Of a stretch of 64,000 bases of DNA, positions 7,934 to 16,709 are shown piece after piece. A program made the translations under genes and the position numbers. The notes beneath the pieces are model-generated. The model was not told the DNA's origin and did no database searches. It saw only the letters and a list, made by a program, of their open reading frames with translations. The DNA comes from Streptomyces sulfonofaciens (GTDB taxonomy: Bacteria > Actinomycetota > Actinomycetes > Streptomycetales > Streptomycetaceae), in assembly GCF_014656295.1 (NCBI RefSeq), contig NZ_BNCD01000013.1, forward strand, positions 208,671 to 272,670, given 5' to 3'. Positions within the stretch are counted from its first letter, which is position 1, and each line of letters opens with the position of its first letter.

Positions 7934-9106
7934 GTGACACGCAAGACGGTGCGTATCGCCATGAACGGCGTCACCGGACGGATGGGGTACCGCCAGCATC
8001 TGGTCCGCTCCCTGCTCGCCATCCGGGAGGAGGGCGGGCTCGACCTCGGCGACGGCACGGTCCTGTGGCCCGAGCCGGTCCTGGTCGGCCGCCGCGAGCA
8101 CGCGCTGCGCGAGCTGGCGGGCCGGCACGGCCTGGAGCACTGGTCCACGGACCTGGACGCGGTGCTCGCCGACGACTCCGTCGAGATCTACTTCGACGCC
8201 CAGGTCACCGCGGCCCGCGAGGACGCCCTCAAGAAGGCGATCGCCGCCGGCAAGCACCTGTACACCGAGAAGCCGACCGCCACCGGACTCGCCGGCGCCC
8301 TGGAGCTCGCACGGCTCGCCCGGGCCGCCGGCGTCAGGCACGGCGTCGTCCAGGACAAGCTGTTCCTGCCGGGCCTGCAGAAGCTGAAGCGGCTCGTCGA
8401 CGGCGGGTTCTTCGGCCGGATCCTCTCCGTGCGCGGGGAGTTCGGCTACTGGGTCTTCGAAGGCGACTGGCAGGAGGCGCAGCGCCCGTCGTGGAACTAC
8501 CGCGCCGAGGACGGCGGCGGAATCGTCATGGACATGTTCCCGCACTGGGAGTACGTCCTGCACAACCTCTTCGGCCCGGTGCGCTCCGTCCAGGCGCTCG
8601 CCACCACGCACCTCCCGCAGCGCTGGGACGAGCAGGGCCGCGAGTACCCGGCCACGGCCGACGACGCCGCTTACGGGATCTTCGAGCTGGACGGCGGCAT
8701 CGTGGCCCAGATCAACTCCTCCTGGGCGGTGCGCGTCGCCCGGGACGAACTCGTCGAGTTCCAGGTCGACGGCACGCACGGCTCGGCCGTCGCGGGCCTG
8801 CGCACCTGCCGCGCCCAGCACCGCAGCGCCACCCCCAAGCCGGTCTGGAACCCCGACCTGCCCGCCACCGAGCGCTTCCGCGACCAGTGGCAGCAGGTGC
8901 CGGACAACACCGAGTTCGACAACGGCTTCAAGGCGCAGTGGGAGCTGTTCCTGAAGCACGTCTACGCGGGCGCTCCCTACGAGTGGGACCTGCTCGCCGG
9001 TGCACGCGGCGTGCAACTCGCCGAACTGGGCCTGAAATCGTCGGCCGAGGGCCGCAGGATCGCCGTGCCGGAGCTCGGCCGGGACGTCGCGGAGAGTGCA
9101 CGGTGA
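7934..9106 (+). CDS. Gfo/Idh/MocA-family oxidoreductase
   Basis: 390 residues from the GTG at 7934 (GGGAAGGAAA just upstream). N-terminal Rossmann fold with the slightly unusual VRIAMNGVTGRMGYRQHLVR; family motif LYTEKPTA containing the catalytic Lys; then DKLFLPGLQKLKRL and the C-terminal alpha/beta domain with RAEDGGGIVMDMFPHWEYVL. The family uses NAD(P) to oxidise or reduce sugars, inositols and related polyols. First gene of a three-gene run coupled by 4-nt overlaps with a DUF993 protein and a sugar isomerase, under the divergent LacI regulator. The group looks like a catabolic module for an unidentified sugar or cyclitol. It might supply an inositol-dehydrogenase-like activity, but nothing here proves that. 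Confidence 0.88.
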   Translation: MTRKTVRIAMNGVTGRMGYRQHLVRSLLAIREEGGLDLGDGTVLWPEPVLVGRREHALRELAGRHGLEHWSTDLDAVLADDSVEIYFDAQVTAAREDALKKAIAAGKHLYTEKPTATGLAGALELARLARAAGVRHGVVQDKLFLPGLQKLKRLVDGGFFGRILSVRGEFGYWVFEGDWQEAQRPSWNYRAEDGGGIVMDMFPHWEYVLHNLFGPVRSVQALATTHLPQRWDEQGREYPATADDAAYGIFELDGGIVAQINSSWAVRVARDELVEFQVDGTHGSAVAGLRTCRAQHRSATPKPVWNPDLPATERFRDQWQQVPDNTEFDNGFKAQWELFLKHVYAGAPYEWDLLAGARGVQLAELGLKSSAEGRRIAVPELGRDVAESAR

Positions 9107-10266
9107 CCCTCCTGCTGCCCGACGCCACCGGCGCCCTGCGCCCGTACACGCCCCGCACCGAGCCCCTGGCCGCCGCGGCGCAACCGGTCCCGCTCGCCTC
9201 CAGGACGGTGCTGGCCGCCGCCCACGTGGTGGCCGACCCCTACGCGGACGTCTCGCCGGACTCGCCGGCCGCCGTCGACTGGGACACCACGCTCGCCTTC
9301 CGCCGCCACCTGTGGGCCCACGGCCTCGGGGTCGCGGAGGCCATGGACACCGCGCAGCGCGGCATGGGTCTGGACTGGGCCGGTGCCGCCGAGCTGATCC
9401 GCCGCTCGGCCGCCGAGGCGCGCGCGGTCGGCGGCCGCATCGCCTGCGGCGTCGGCACCGACCAGCTCGCGCCCGGCGCGGCCGGGGACCCCGCCGCGGT
9501 GCGTGCCGCCTACGAGGAGCAGCTCGCGCTCGTCGAGGGAACCGGCGCCCAGGCGATCCTGATGGCCTCCCGGGCGCTCGCGGCCGCCGCCCGCGGACCC
9601 GAGGACTACCTGGAGGTCTACGGCCACCTGCTGCGCCAGGCATCCGACCCGGTGATCCTGCACTGGCTCGGCCCCATGTTCGACCCCGCCCTGGAGGGCT
9701 ACTGGGGCAGCGCCGACCTCAACGCCGCGACGGACACCTTCCTGGAGGTGATCGCCGCCCACCCGGACAAGGTCGACGGTGTCAAGATCTCGCTGCTGGA
9801 CGCCGGCCGTGAGATCGCGCTGCGCCGCCGCCTGCCGCAGGGAGTGCGCTGCTACACGGGCGACGACTTCAACTACCCGGAGTTGATCGCGGGTGACGAG
9901 CACGGCTTCAGCCACGCGCTGCTCGGCATCTTCGACCCGCTGGGCCCGCTGGCCGCCGAAGCCGTACGCATCCTGGACACCGGTGACAGCAAGGGCTTCC
10001 GCGCCCTCCTGGACCCCACCGTGGAGCTGTCCAGGCACCTCTTCCAGGCGCCCACCAGGTTCTACAAGACCGGTGTCGTCCTGCTCGCCTGGCTGGCCGG
10101 CCACCAGAGCCACTTCACGATGGTCGGCGGCTACCAGTCCGCACGCTCACTGCCCCACCTGGCCCGCGCCTACGAACTCGCCGACTCCCTGGGCCTCTTC
10201 CCGGACCCGGCGCTGGCCGAGTCCCGTATGGCGTCCCTGCTCAGCCTCTACGGAGTCGCCCGGTGA
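9103..10266 (+). CDS. DUF993 TIM-barrel protein
   Basis: 387 residues from the GTG at 9103, which overlaps the previous stop (GTGA). The protein resembles the DUF993 family, distantly related to dihydrodipicolinate-synthase-type aldolases: VDWDTTLAFRRHLWAHGLGV early, HWLGPMFDPALEGYWG in the middle, VDGVKISLLDAGREI with a Lys at the place expected for a Schiff-base residue, and FYKTGVVLLAWLAGHQSHF late. I infer a lyase or aldolase step on the keto-sugar made by the upstream oxidoreductase. No activity is established for the family as far as I know. It always seems to travel with Gfo/Idh/MocA and isomerase genes in actinomycetes (general knowledge). Confidence 0.8.
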   Translation: MTLLLPDATGALRPYTPRTEPLAAAAQPVPLASRTVLAAAHVVADPYADVSPDSPAAVDWDTTLAFRRHLWAHGLGVAEAMDTAQRGMGLDWAGAAELIRRSAAEARAVGGRIACGVGTDQLAPGAAGDPAAVRAAYEEQLALVEGTGAQAILMASRALAAAARGPEDYLEVYGHLLRQASDPVILHWLGPMFDPALEGYWGSADLNAATDTFLEVIAAHPDKVDGVKISLLDAGREIALRRRLPQGVRCYTGDDFNYPELIAGDEHGFSHALLGIFDPLGPLAAEAVRILDTGDSKGFRALLDPTVELSRHLFQAPTRFYKTGVVLLAWLAGHQSHFTMVGGYQSARSLPHLARAYELADSLGLFPDPALAESRMASLLSLYGVAR

Positions 10267-11129
10267 CCCCCAGGACCACGGCCGGGGAGCACGCTCCCGA
10301 CCGGTTCAGCATCAACCAGATGACGGTGAAGCAGCTTCCGCTGCCCGAACTCGTCGACGCCTGCACCGGCCTGGGCGTACGCCATGTGGGCCTGTGGCGC
10401 GAGCCCGTCCGGGCGTACGGCGTCGAGGACGCGGCGAAACTGGTGCGGGACGCCGGACTCACCGTCAGCACCCTGTGCCGCGGCGGCTTCCTCACCGCGA
10501 CCGACCCGCACGCGCGCGTGGCGGCCATCGACGACAACAGGGCGGCGATCGACGAGGCCGCCGCCCTCGGCACGCACGTCCTGGTCCTGGTCTCCGGCGG
10601 CCTGCCGCCCGGCAGCCGCGACCTGGCCGCCGCCCGCGAACGCATCGCCGACGCCCTCGCGGAACTCGCGCCCTACGCCGCACAGCGGGGCGTACGGCTC
10701 GCCATCGAGCCGCTGCACCCGATGTTCGCCTCCGACCGCTGTGTCGTCTCCACCCTCGCCCAGGCGCTCGACCTCGCCGAACGCTTCCCGGCCGACCAGG
10801 TCGGCGTCTGCGTGGACACATACCACGTCTGGTGGGACGAGCGGGCCCCCGAGCAGATCGCCCGTGCGGGCTGCGGCGGCCGTATCGCCACGTTCCAGCT
10901 CGCCGACTGGACCACCCCGCTGCCCGAGGGCGTCCTCAACGGCCGCGGGCAGCTCGGCGACGGTGCGGTGGACATGCGCGAGTGGCGCTCGTACGTGGAG
11001 GCCGCCGGGTACGACGGGCCCATCGAGGTCGAGCTCTTCAACGACGGGCTCTGGGCACGCGACGGCCGCGAGGTCCTGGCGGAGACCGTACGCCGGTACG
11101 CACAGCACGCCGTCCCTCACGGCGCGTAG
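10263..11129 (+). CDS. Sugar phosphate isomerase/epimerase (xylose-isomerase-like TIM barrel)
   Basis: 288 residues from the GTG at 10263, overlapping the DUF993 stop by 4 nt. Motifs: CTGLGVRHVGLWRE (first barrel strands), VRLAIEPLHPMFASDRC (metal-ligand Glu and His), VGVCVDTYHVWWDE (metal-ligand Asp and His), and YDGPIEVELFNDGLW near the end. These are the usual divalent-metal positions of the AP-endonuclease-2/xylose-isomerase-like family. Last gene of the coupled LacI-controlled operon; it should interconvert or dehydrate the keto-sugar intermediate. Substrate unknown. Confidence 0.88.
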   Translation: MTPRTTAGEHAPDRFSINQMTVKQLPLPELVDACTGLGVRHVGLWREPVRAYGVEDAAKLVRDAGLTVSTLCRGGFLTATDPHARVAAIDDNRAAIDEAAALGTHVLVLVSGGLPPGSRDLAAARERIADALAELAPYAAQRGVRLAIEPLHPMFASDRCVVSTLAQALDLAERFPADQVGVCVDTYHVWWDERAPEQIARAGCGGRIATFQLADWTTPLPEGVLNGRGQLGDGAVDMREWRSYVEAAGYDGPIEVELFNDGLWARDGREVLAETVRRYAQHAVPHGA

Positions 11130-11317
11130 TTCCCTGAAAAACCTTCGCCTCTCACGCAACCCTACTGGCCCGTAACGTGTCGTAGTTCTCGTCAGGGCTT
11201 CGGGGAGGGGATCTGGGGGGATCGCGGGGTTCTGATAGTTGAGGGGGAGAGGGGGTCGGACTGACGGGTTCGGCCCCCTCGGTGCGCGCGGGATCAGCGG
11301 GTCAGCAGGTCAGCCGG

Positions 11318-11932
11318 TCACTTGGCTGCGGCCGCCTGTTCGGCGGTGGCATCCGTGTCGGCGGCGGTGGCGGCGTTTGCGGCTCCCGCCGCGGGGGTGC
11401 GCGTGGCGCGCAGCATGGCGGTGAGGACGGGGCCGTCGGCGAACGGCTGTTGCTCGCCGATCGTCCGGTGTCCCCACTCCTCGTACAGCGCCTTCACCTT
11501 GCCGTTCCCGTTCTGTGCGTTCACCAGCAGGGTGACCTGGTCCTCGCGGCGGTTCGCCAGGATCCCGTCATGGATCAGCCGGGCCACGCCACGACCGCGC
11601 CACGGCACCCGCACCATGATGTCCCGCAGCGCCACGGTCGGGCTCTCGCCGCAGCCCTCGGGCAAGGGTGTGCTCATGTGCTGCCACCACGGGTGCCCCG
11701 GATCGAGCGTGCTGACGTAGGCGCAGCCGACCGGCTCCCCGGAGTCGTGGCCGATCACCGCCTCCCAGCCCGGCTGAGCGGCGTACCGCGCAAGCCGCTC
11801 CTCGTACCGCTCCACCGAGTGGTGCGGATCGGCGAGGCGCTCGGCCCACACCTCGGCGTACACCGACGTGATGGTCTTCCGGACGGAGTCGAGATCGGTG
11901 GCGTGGCGCAGTTCGATGCAGGGATCACTCAC
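11318..11932 (-). CDS. GNAT-family N-acetyltransferase
   Basis: 204 residues from a GTG at 11932. The central GNAT core is clear: VGCAYVSTLDPGHPWW (beta4 region), ALRDIMVRVPWRGRGVARLI (motif A; acetyl-CoA pyrophosphate loop WRGRGVA), and ALYEEWGHRTIGEQQPF (C-terminal strand). The tail after residue 180 is Ala/Thr-rich and disordered. The start overlaps the end of the XRE-regulator remnant by 8 nt, an arrangement common for XRE regulator/GNAT pairs in Streptomyces in which the acetyltransferase follows its regulator. Substrate unknown. Confidence 0.85.
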   Translation of the reverse strand: MSDPCIELRHATDLDSVRKTITSVYAEVWAERLADPHHSVERYEERLARYAAQPGWEAVIGHDSGEPVGCAYVSTLDPGHPWWQHMSTPLPEGCGESPTVALRDIMVRVPWRGRGVARLIHDGILANRREDQVTLLVNAQNGNGKVKALYEEWGHRTIGEQQPFADGPVLTAMLRATRTPAAGAANAATAADTDATAEQAAAAK

Positions 11933-12845
11933 TGGGGGCCCTTCGGGAGTCGTGGACGTGCTGGTTCCAGTTCCGCGCGAACGGGCTGGAGGGCGCGATG
12001 GCCTGGAGTGTCCTGGCGAAGTCCCCCAACACCTCGGTGACGCGTGGATGGTGGGTGAACTCGGCGGGGATGGACATGGCCGTGGCCACGGCGGGCTCCA
12101 GGTCTGCCTGCCTGAGCTGGGCGTAGGCGAGGTCCGCGGAGATCACGGCCCTGTTGCGGTGCATGTCAGGGCGGAGCAGCGCCAGGCTGCGGTGGGCGTG
12201 GGCCTCGGCCCCGCGGAAGTCACCGGCGTTGAAGCTGGCGCACAGGGCGAGGTTCTCCAGTTCGGCCCGGTCGTAGAACGCCGTCAGCCACATCGGCCGC
12301 TGCACGTCCGCGGCGGCCCGTCCAAGCGCCTCCTCGGCGTTGCCGATGGACTGCTGTGCGCCCCTCCTGTCACCGGTCTCGCCGCTGATGACGGCCTGGC
12401 GCGCGAGGCCCAGGGAGGCGAACAGCGGATCGCGCCGCGCGACGGGCAGGCCCCGCGCCACGTCGTTGGCGGCCAACGCGTCCGTGTGCCTGCCGAGCCG
12501 GCGGTAGAGCATCCCCGCGTGCGACCAGACCCGGAACTGGATCGAGGAGTCGCCCGACATCGCCGCGAGCGTCGCCGCCCGGTCGAAGTGCCGCTGTGCG
12601 GTGTCGAGGCGCAACCCGTCGATCGCCGCCCACATCGCGGACGACATGAACGAGGCGGCACAGCCGTACAAGGCGCTGCGCACCCGCTGACCGGCGGTAC
12701 CGTGCCGCTGGAGCTCAAGGGCTTCCTCCGCAAGCGTCAGGGCGTGGGCCTCGACCGTGACCCTGCCGCCGTACCGGCGATCACGCGCGAGGAGGCTGCT
12801 GAACCTGCCGAGCAGCCGCTCGACGTCACCGCTCCCGACGCGGGG
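11925..12845 (-). pseudogene. Headless XRE-family regulator: TPR-like C-terminal part only
   Basis: A frame of about 300 codons, whose first usable start (GTG) is only at 12683, encodes the C-terminal half of the large Streptomyces XRE regulators: MWAAIDGLRLDTAQRHFDRA, IQFRVWSHAGMLYRRLGRHT, ARRDPLFASLGLARQAV, AEAHAHRSLALLRPDM. Similarity continues upstream without a start to about 12845 (GDVERLLGRFSSLLARD). The N-terminal helix-turn-helix that should lie further upstream is absent; that space is taken by the ribokinase gene. From 12683 the product would be 252 residues of TPR-like helices without a DNA-binding domain. I read it as a 5'-deleted remnant, although a truncated protein could still be made. 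Confidence 0.65.
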
Positions 12846-12925
12846 CGGGGCGACCGGAGCGGCGGATACGGCCAGTGCCGGCGGGCCGGCCGACCGGCGG
12901 CGGAACGGCCGTGGCGCAGGGCCCC

Positions 12926-13867
12926 TCAGCCCTGTGCCACGGTGTCGGGCTCCGCCACCTCCGCGGCCGTCGGGAAGGACTCCTGGGCGCCGTGCCTGGT
13001 GACGGTGACGGCGCCCACCCGGGCCGCGAAGGCGGCGGCGGTCGGCAGGTCGTCGCCGGTGCTGAGGCGGAAGGCGAGGGCCGCGGCGAAGGCGTCGCCC
13101 GCGCCGGTCGTGTCGACGGCCTTGACCGGCACCGAGGGCACCCGCACCGGCTCACGGGCGGAGCCGGGGGCCGAACCCTCCACGACCAGGGCACCGGCCG
13201 CGCCCAGGGTGATCACCACGGACCGGGGGCCGAGCCTGAGCAGTGCGCGGGCCCAGTCCTCGGGGCCGCCGTCGGCGGGCGCGCGCGGGCCGAGCAGCAC
13301 ACGGGCCTCGTGTTCGTTGACGATCAACGGGTCGCAGGCGTGGAGCAGTTCGGCGGGCAGCGGGGCGGGCGGCGACGGGTTCAGCGTGAACCTGACCTCG
13401 GGGGCGAGGTTCCGCACGACCTCCGCGACGGTCTCCACGGGAATCTCCAACTGCGCCGAGACCACCCGGGCCGCACACAGCAGGCTGCCCGCAGCCGCGA
13501 CGTCCTCCGGTGCGAGCCGGGCGTTGGCACCCGGCGAGACCACGATGCTGTTGTCCCCGGAGGGATCCACCGTGATCAGTGCGACGCCGGTGGGTGCGCC
13601 GCCGACCAGGACGCCCACCGTGTCCACGCCCGCCGCGTGCTGGGAGCTGAGCAGCAGCCGGCCGTACACGTCGTCGCCGACCCGGGCCAGCAGGGCCGTG
13701 CGCGCGCCGAGGCGGGCCGCGGCCGCCGCCTGGTTCGCCCCCTTGCCGCCGGGGTGCACGGCCAGGTCGGAGCCGAGCACCGTCTCACCCGCGCCGGGGC
13801 GGCGCTCCACACCGATCACCAGATCGGCGTTGGCCGACCCTACGACCAGCAGGTCGTAGTCGTGCAT
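12926..13867 (-). CDS. rbsK: Ribokinase (PfkB family)
   Basis: 313 residues from the ATG at 13867 (GGAGAGGG upstream). PfkB signatures: N-terminal HPGGKGANQAAAAARLGA, middle VNEHEARVLLG, and C-terminal KAVDTTGAGDAFAAALAF with the catalytic Asp and anion hole. It phosphorylates ribose (or a close pentose) with ATP in the cytoplasm. The usual rbs transporter and LacI regulator are not next to it: upstream is a 220-bp gap and an unrelated oxidoreductase, downstream the XRE remnant. Specificity for ribose is inferred from the family resemblance. Confidence 0.9.
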   Translation of the reverse strand: MHDYDLLVVGSANADLVIGVERRPGAGETVLGSDLAVHPGGKGANQAAAAARLGARTALLARVGDDVYGRLLLSSQHAAGVDTVGVLVGGAPTGVALITVDPSGDNSIVVSPGANARLAPEDVAAAGSLLCAARVVSAQLEIPVETVAEVVRNLAPEVRFTLNPSPPAPLPAELLHACDPLIVNEHEARVLLGPRAPADGGPEDWARALLRLGPRSVVITLGAAGALVVEGSAPGSAREPVRVPSVPVKAVDTTGAGDAFAAALAFRLSTGDDLPTAAAFAARVGAVTVTRHGAQESFPTAAEVAEPDTVAQG

Positions 13868-14088
13868 GAGCTGCCCTCTCCTCTGAGCCCGATGATCGCC
13901 TGAGCGCGTCACGGACGATCAGAGCGTGCCCAGCCATGGCCGGATTGAATCCGTGGTCGCTTCCTCGCGCCTCGGGCGTGCGGGGAGGCACGCCACCGGG
14001 AGTGCGCAACGCCGTGGTCCCCGGGGGCAGCTCCTCCACCCGGAGCGGCGGGGCCCGGCGCCCATCCGGCGCGGCGGGCGGGCTGCGG

Positions 14089-15039
14089 TCAGAAGACGAA
14101 GACGGGGCGCCCCCGTACGCCGCCGGCCTCCATGAACGCGTGCGCCTCGGCGGCCTGTTCAGGGGTGAAGGTGGCCGCGACACGGAGCGTCAGGACGCCC
14201 GACTCCGCCTGGTCGCGCAGTTCGGCAAGGGCGCCGGTGTCACCCAGGTGTTTGCTGACGTCCACGGTGCGCCAGCGCACCCCGCGGTCGACCGTCGCGT
14301 TGGCGACAGGGCGCAGCGGGGCGACCACCCCACCCTCCCGGACCACGGCGGCCGCGTCCGCCGTGAACTGCGCCGCGTCGATCAGCCCGTCCACGCCGTC
14401 CGGACGCAGCCGCAGGACGGCGTCGGTGAACCCGTCCCCCCGTGGCACCACTTGGTCGGCGCCCAGAGCGGCGACAAGCTCACGATCCCGTTCGCCCGCG
14501 TCCGCGATCACGGTCAGTCCCGCAGCCTTGGCCAGCTCTACCGCGTACCCCCCGACCGCACCGGCCGCGCCGATCACCGCAACGGTCGCGCCCGGTGCGA
14601 CCTCCAACAGGTCCAGAGCCTGCCGCGCGGTTATCCCGTTCATCAGCAGGGTCGACGCCGCTGTCGGCTCGACGCCCCGTGGCGCCCGCACCACCGACTC
14701 GGCCGGGGCGACCACGTACTCCGCCTGTGCCCCTTGCGTCAACTGCGGAAGCACGAGCGCGAGCGCACCGGTCCCGACGGTCAGCTCGGGGCGCACATCA
14801 TCGCCGACCTCGTCGATCACGCCTGCGGCATCCCACCCGACGACGTACGCATCGGACTCCGGGAACGCGCCGGGACTGAGTTTCCGCACGTAGCCGGACC
14901 GGTAGACGCCGTCGGACGGATTGACGTCCGCCGCGGCCACCTTGATCCGCACTTGGCCCCGACCGGCGTGCGGCTCCGGCAGCTCCAGGACCCGCATCAC
15001 CTCTGGACCTCCGAACTCCGTGAATCCGACAGCTCGCAC
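14089..15039 (-). CDS. NADPH-dependent quinone oxidoreductase / zinc-free alcohol dehydrogenase
   Basis: 316 residues from a GTG at 15039, fixed by a perfect GGAGG 7 nt upstream. Medium-chain reductase without zinc ligands: N-terminal GroES fold (VRAVGFTEFGGPEVMRVLEL, AADVNPSDGVYRSG), nucleotide-binding loop VAVIGAAGAVGGYAVELAKA, and a terminal GRPVFVF. These enzymes reduce quinones or enones with NADPH. The gene is divergent from a TetR regulator 132 bp away with a near-perfect palindrome between them, the standard layout for a stress- or drug-inducible reductase. Confidence 0.9.
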   Translation of the reverse strand: MRAVGFTEFGGPEVMRVLELPEPHAGRGQVRIKVAAADVNPSDGVYRSGYVRKLSPGAFPESDAYVVGWDAAGVIDEVGDDVRPELTVGTGALALVLPQLTQGAQAEYVVAPAESVVRAPRGVEPTAASTLLMNGITARQALDLLEVAPGATVAVIGAAGAVGGYAVELAKAAGLTVIADAGERDRELVAALGADQVVPRGDGFTDAVLRLRPDGVDGLIDAAQFTADAAAVVREGGVVAPLRPVANATVDRGVRWRTVDVSKHLGDTGALAELRDQAESGVLTLRVAATFTPEQAAEAHAFMEAGGVRGRPVFVF

Positions 15040-15070
15040 TGCTGCACCTCCGTGATCGACCGATCCACCA

Positions 15071-15094
15071 ACCCGAGACAAGTTTGTTCCGGGT
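15071..15094. promoter_or_regulatory. Candidate TetR operator between oxidoreductase and tetR
   Basis: The 24-bp element runs ACCCG, AGA, CAA, GT, TTG, TTC, CGGGT; it is palindromic at 20 of 24 positions. It sits 31 bp from the oxidoreductase start and 77 bp from the regulator start, where it could control both. Confidence 0.65.
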
Positions 15095-15171
15095 TCGTTC
15101 ACCCTAGCAGCCGCTAAACTCTCGTGACAGCACAGTTCTCCCGGCAGGAGGACCAGGGGAGGAATGCCGCG

Positions 15172-15831
15172 ATGGTGAAGACCGACTCCTCGTGGCGGCG
15201 GCCGCCCGGCGCATCAGGCCCAGCGCGGGACCCCGAGCTCGACGCCCGGATCCTGCGGGCCGCGATCGAGCTTCTCGCCGAGGGCGGGTTCCCCGCGCTG
15301 AGCATGGACAAGGCGGCAGCACGGGCCGGCGTGGGAAAGGCGACCGTGTACCGCCGCTGGCGATCACGCGTCGAACTCGCTGGGGACGCGTTGGACCGTG
15401 CCGCACTGGCCGCCGGGCACACAGCGGTCAGGATCGGCCCGGGCCAGCTCCGTCAGGAACTCATCGAAACCCTGATGCAGGTCGAGCGGTGCACCAACGC
15501 GCCGCACAACGACCTCGTCGCCGCACTGCTCGCCACGGCCCGGCACCAGCCGGAGATCTTCGCGCTTGTCCGCGAGCGTTATGTCGACGCGATGCACAGG
15601 TTGGTGGGAGAGGTGGTCGCCCACGCAGTCGAGCGCGGCGATCTCCCCCCTCCGCCGCCGTCCGAGGAGTCCGACGGGAAGTGCGCGCTCGAGGTGTCGG
15701 CCGCAGTCGCGCTGCTCATCCACTGGCAGACCGTCCGTGGCGGCGAGGTACTCACCGAGGACCACATCGTCTCGGTCGTCGACAGGATCCTGCTCCCGCT
15801 CGTGTCCCGTCCGAACCAAGATCGCGTGTGA
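15172..15831 (+). CDS. TetR-family transcriptional regulator
   Basis: 219 residues from the ATG at 15172 (GGGGAGG upstream); an in-frame GTG at 15124 would add 16 residues. N-terminal TetR helix-turn-helix: DARILRAAIELLAEGGFPAL, then AGVGKATVYRRWRSRVELAG. The C-terminal ligand-binding domain is of the TetR_C type common in actinomycetes (LIETLMQVERCTNAPHNDLV, then IFALVRERYVDAMHRLVGEV). It probably represses the divergent quinone oxidoreductase and itself through the palindrome at 15071-15094. The ligand is unknown. Confidence 0.9.
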   Translation: MVKTDSSWRRPPGASGPARDPELDARILRAAIELLAEGGFPALSMDKAAARAGVGKATVYRRWRSRVELAGDALDRAALAAGHTAVRIGPGQLRQELIETLMQVERCTNAPHNDLVAALLATARHQPEIFALVRERYVDAMHRLVGEVVAHAVERGDLPPPPPSEESDGKCALEVSAAVALLIHWQTVRGGEVLTEDHIVSVVDRILLPLVSRPNQDRV

Positions 15832-16256
15832 CCGCCGGCGCACAGACGACCGCGGTGCGTCGCTCCGCTCGTACCCGCGGTGCACCGGCCCTCGGAAGCT
15901 GTCGGCAACCGGTCCGGAGGCCAGGGCGGCGTTCACGCAGCACGGTCCGGGTCGACGTGATCCCAAGAGCGGGAGGCGGGACCGCAGGGTGATCGCCAGG
16001 GGCTGACACGGAGGCGGGGACGACTTCCGGTGATCACGAGGCGTCGAGTCCCTGATCCCCTTGGCGGAAGACCGTGCCTGCCCCGCCCGTCCTCGCTCAC
16101 CCGGTCCCCCCGGGCCGACTCGCCGAGGCCGCACCGGCCGTGGCCGACGATCTTCCCTCCTCGGCCGGCGGGGACGTGGCAACCGTGGTGCCGACGCCGA
16201 AGGCCCTGTGGGCGGGCAGCGGGCGGTGCGCCCCGGGGCCGGGTGCCCGGGCGGGC

Positions 16257-16307
16257 GCCCCGAGGCCCCGGGGCGCCCGTCCGGGCGGCCCCGGGGCCTC
16301 GGGGCGG
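16257..16307. repeat. 19-bp perfect inverted repeat
   Basis: Arms 16257-16275 and 16289-16307 (core CCCCGAGGCCCCGGGG) are exact reverse complements around a 13-nt loop. All-G/C, extremely stable as RNA or cruciform. There is no U-tract, but high-GC actinomycete terminators often lack one; it could end tetR transcription. Confidence 0.7.
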
Positions 16308-16435
16308 TGCGTCCCCGGGCATCGCTCATGGCGGGGCCCCGCGCCCCCGTGCGCGCGGGCCCCCGCCGAAAGGAGTTCGGGCGGGGTGCAGGGCCCAATC
16401 CGAGGGCGCACGGACCCCATTGCGGACCCAGGATC

Positions 16436-16471
16436 CGTCGTGGGCCCGGGTCCCGCGACGGGCCCACGACG
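16436..16471. repeat. 12-bp perfect inverted repeat
   Basis: CGTCGTGGGCCC (16436-16447) and GGGCCCACGACG (16460-16471) flank a 12-nt loop. Either a second terminator-like hairpin or a protein-binding dyad upstream of recD2. Confidence 0.65.
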
Positions 16472-16697
16472 GCCCGGGGCAGGCCCCGGCCGCCGCTAGG
16501 GCAGCCCGCGATGCGGTCGAGCCGACGCGGTCGAGCCGACGGGGTCCCGGCGACGTCCGGCGAGGGGGCGGGCGGGTGCCGCTGCGGCAACGCGTCGGCC
16601 GTGCGCGGTTCGACGGCGTGGACGGCGGACCGGCCCCGCGTCGGGGTGACGGCCGCCGACCCTTGGACCTCGGCCACCGGTTGTCACACCCCGGCGG

Positions 16698-16709
16698 TAG
16701 CGTCGGACC
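16698..16709 (+). promoter_or_regulatory. Leaderless promoter -10 box of recD2
   Basis: TAGCGT at 16698-16703, then 6 nt, then the ATG at 16710. No ribosome-binding site precedes the ATG. Same arrangement as at 4691 and 34298. Confidence 0.55.

Larger units (their letters stand above)
15832..16697. other. 866-bp intergenic region with strong hairpins, no gene seen
   Basis: Between tetR and recD2. Long frames here are compositional and show no protein-like pattern. It contains two perfect inverted repeats (16257-16307 and 16436-16471), listed separately, and short direct repeats (GCGGTCGAGCCGACG near 16510-16540). Confidence 0.5.

Noticed and set aside
13868..14088. Possible rbs regulator or transporter remnant upstream of ribokinase
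   Set aside because: I looked for LacI or ABC-transporter pieces but no motif is recognisable in either strand.
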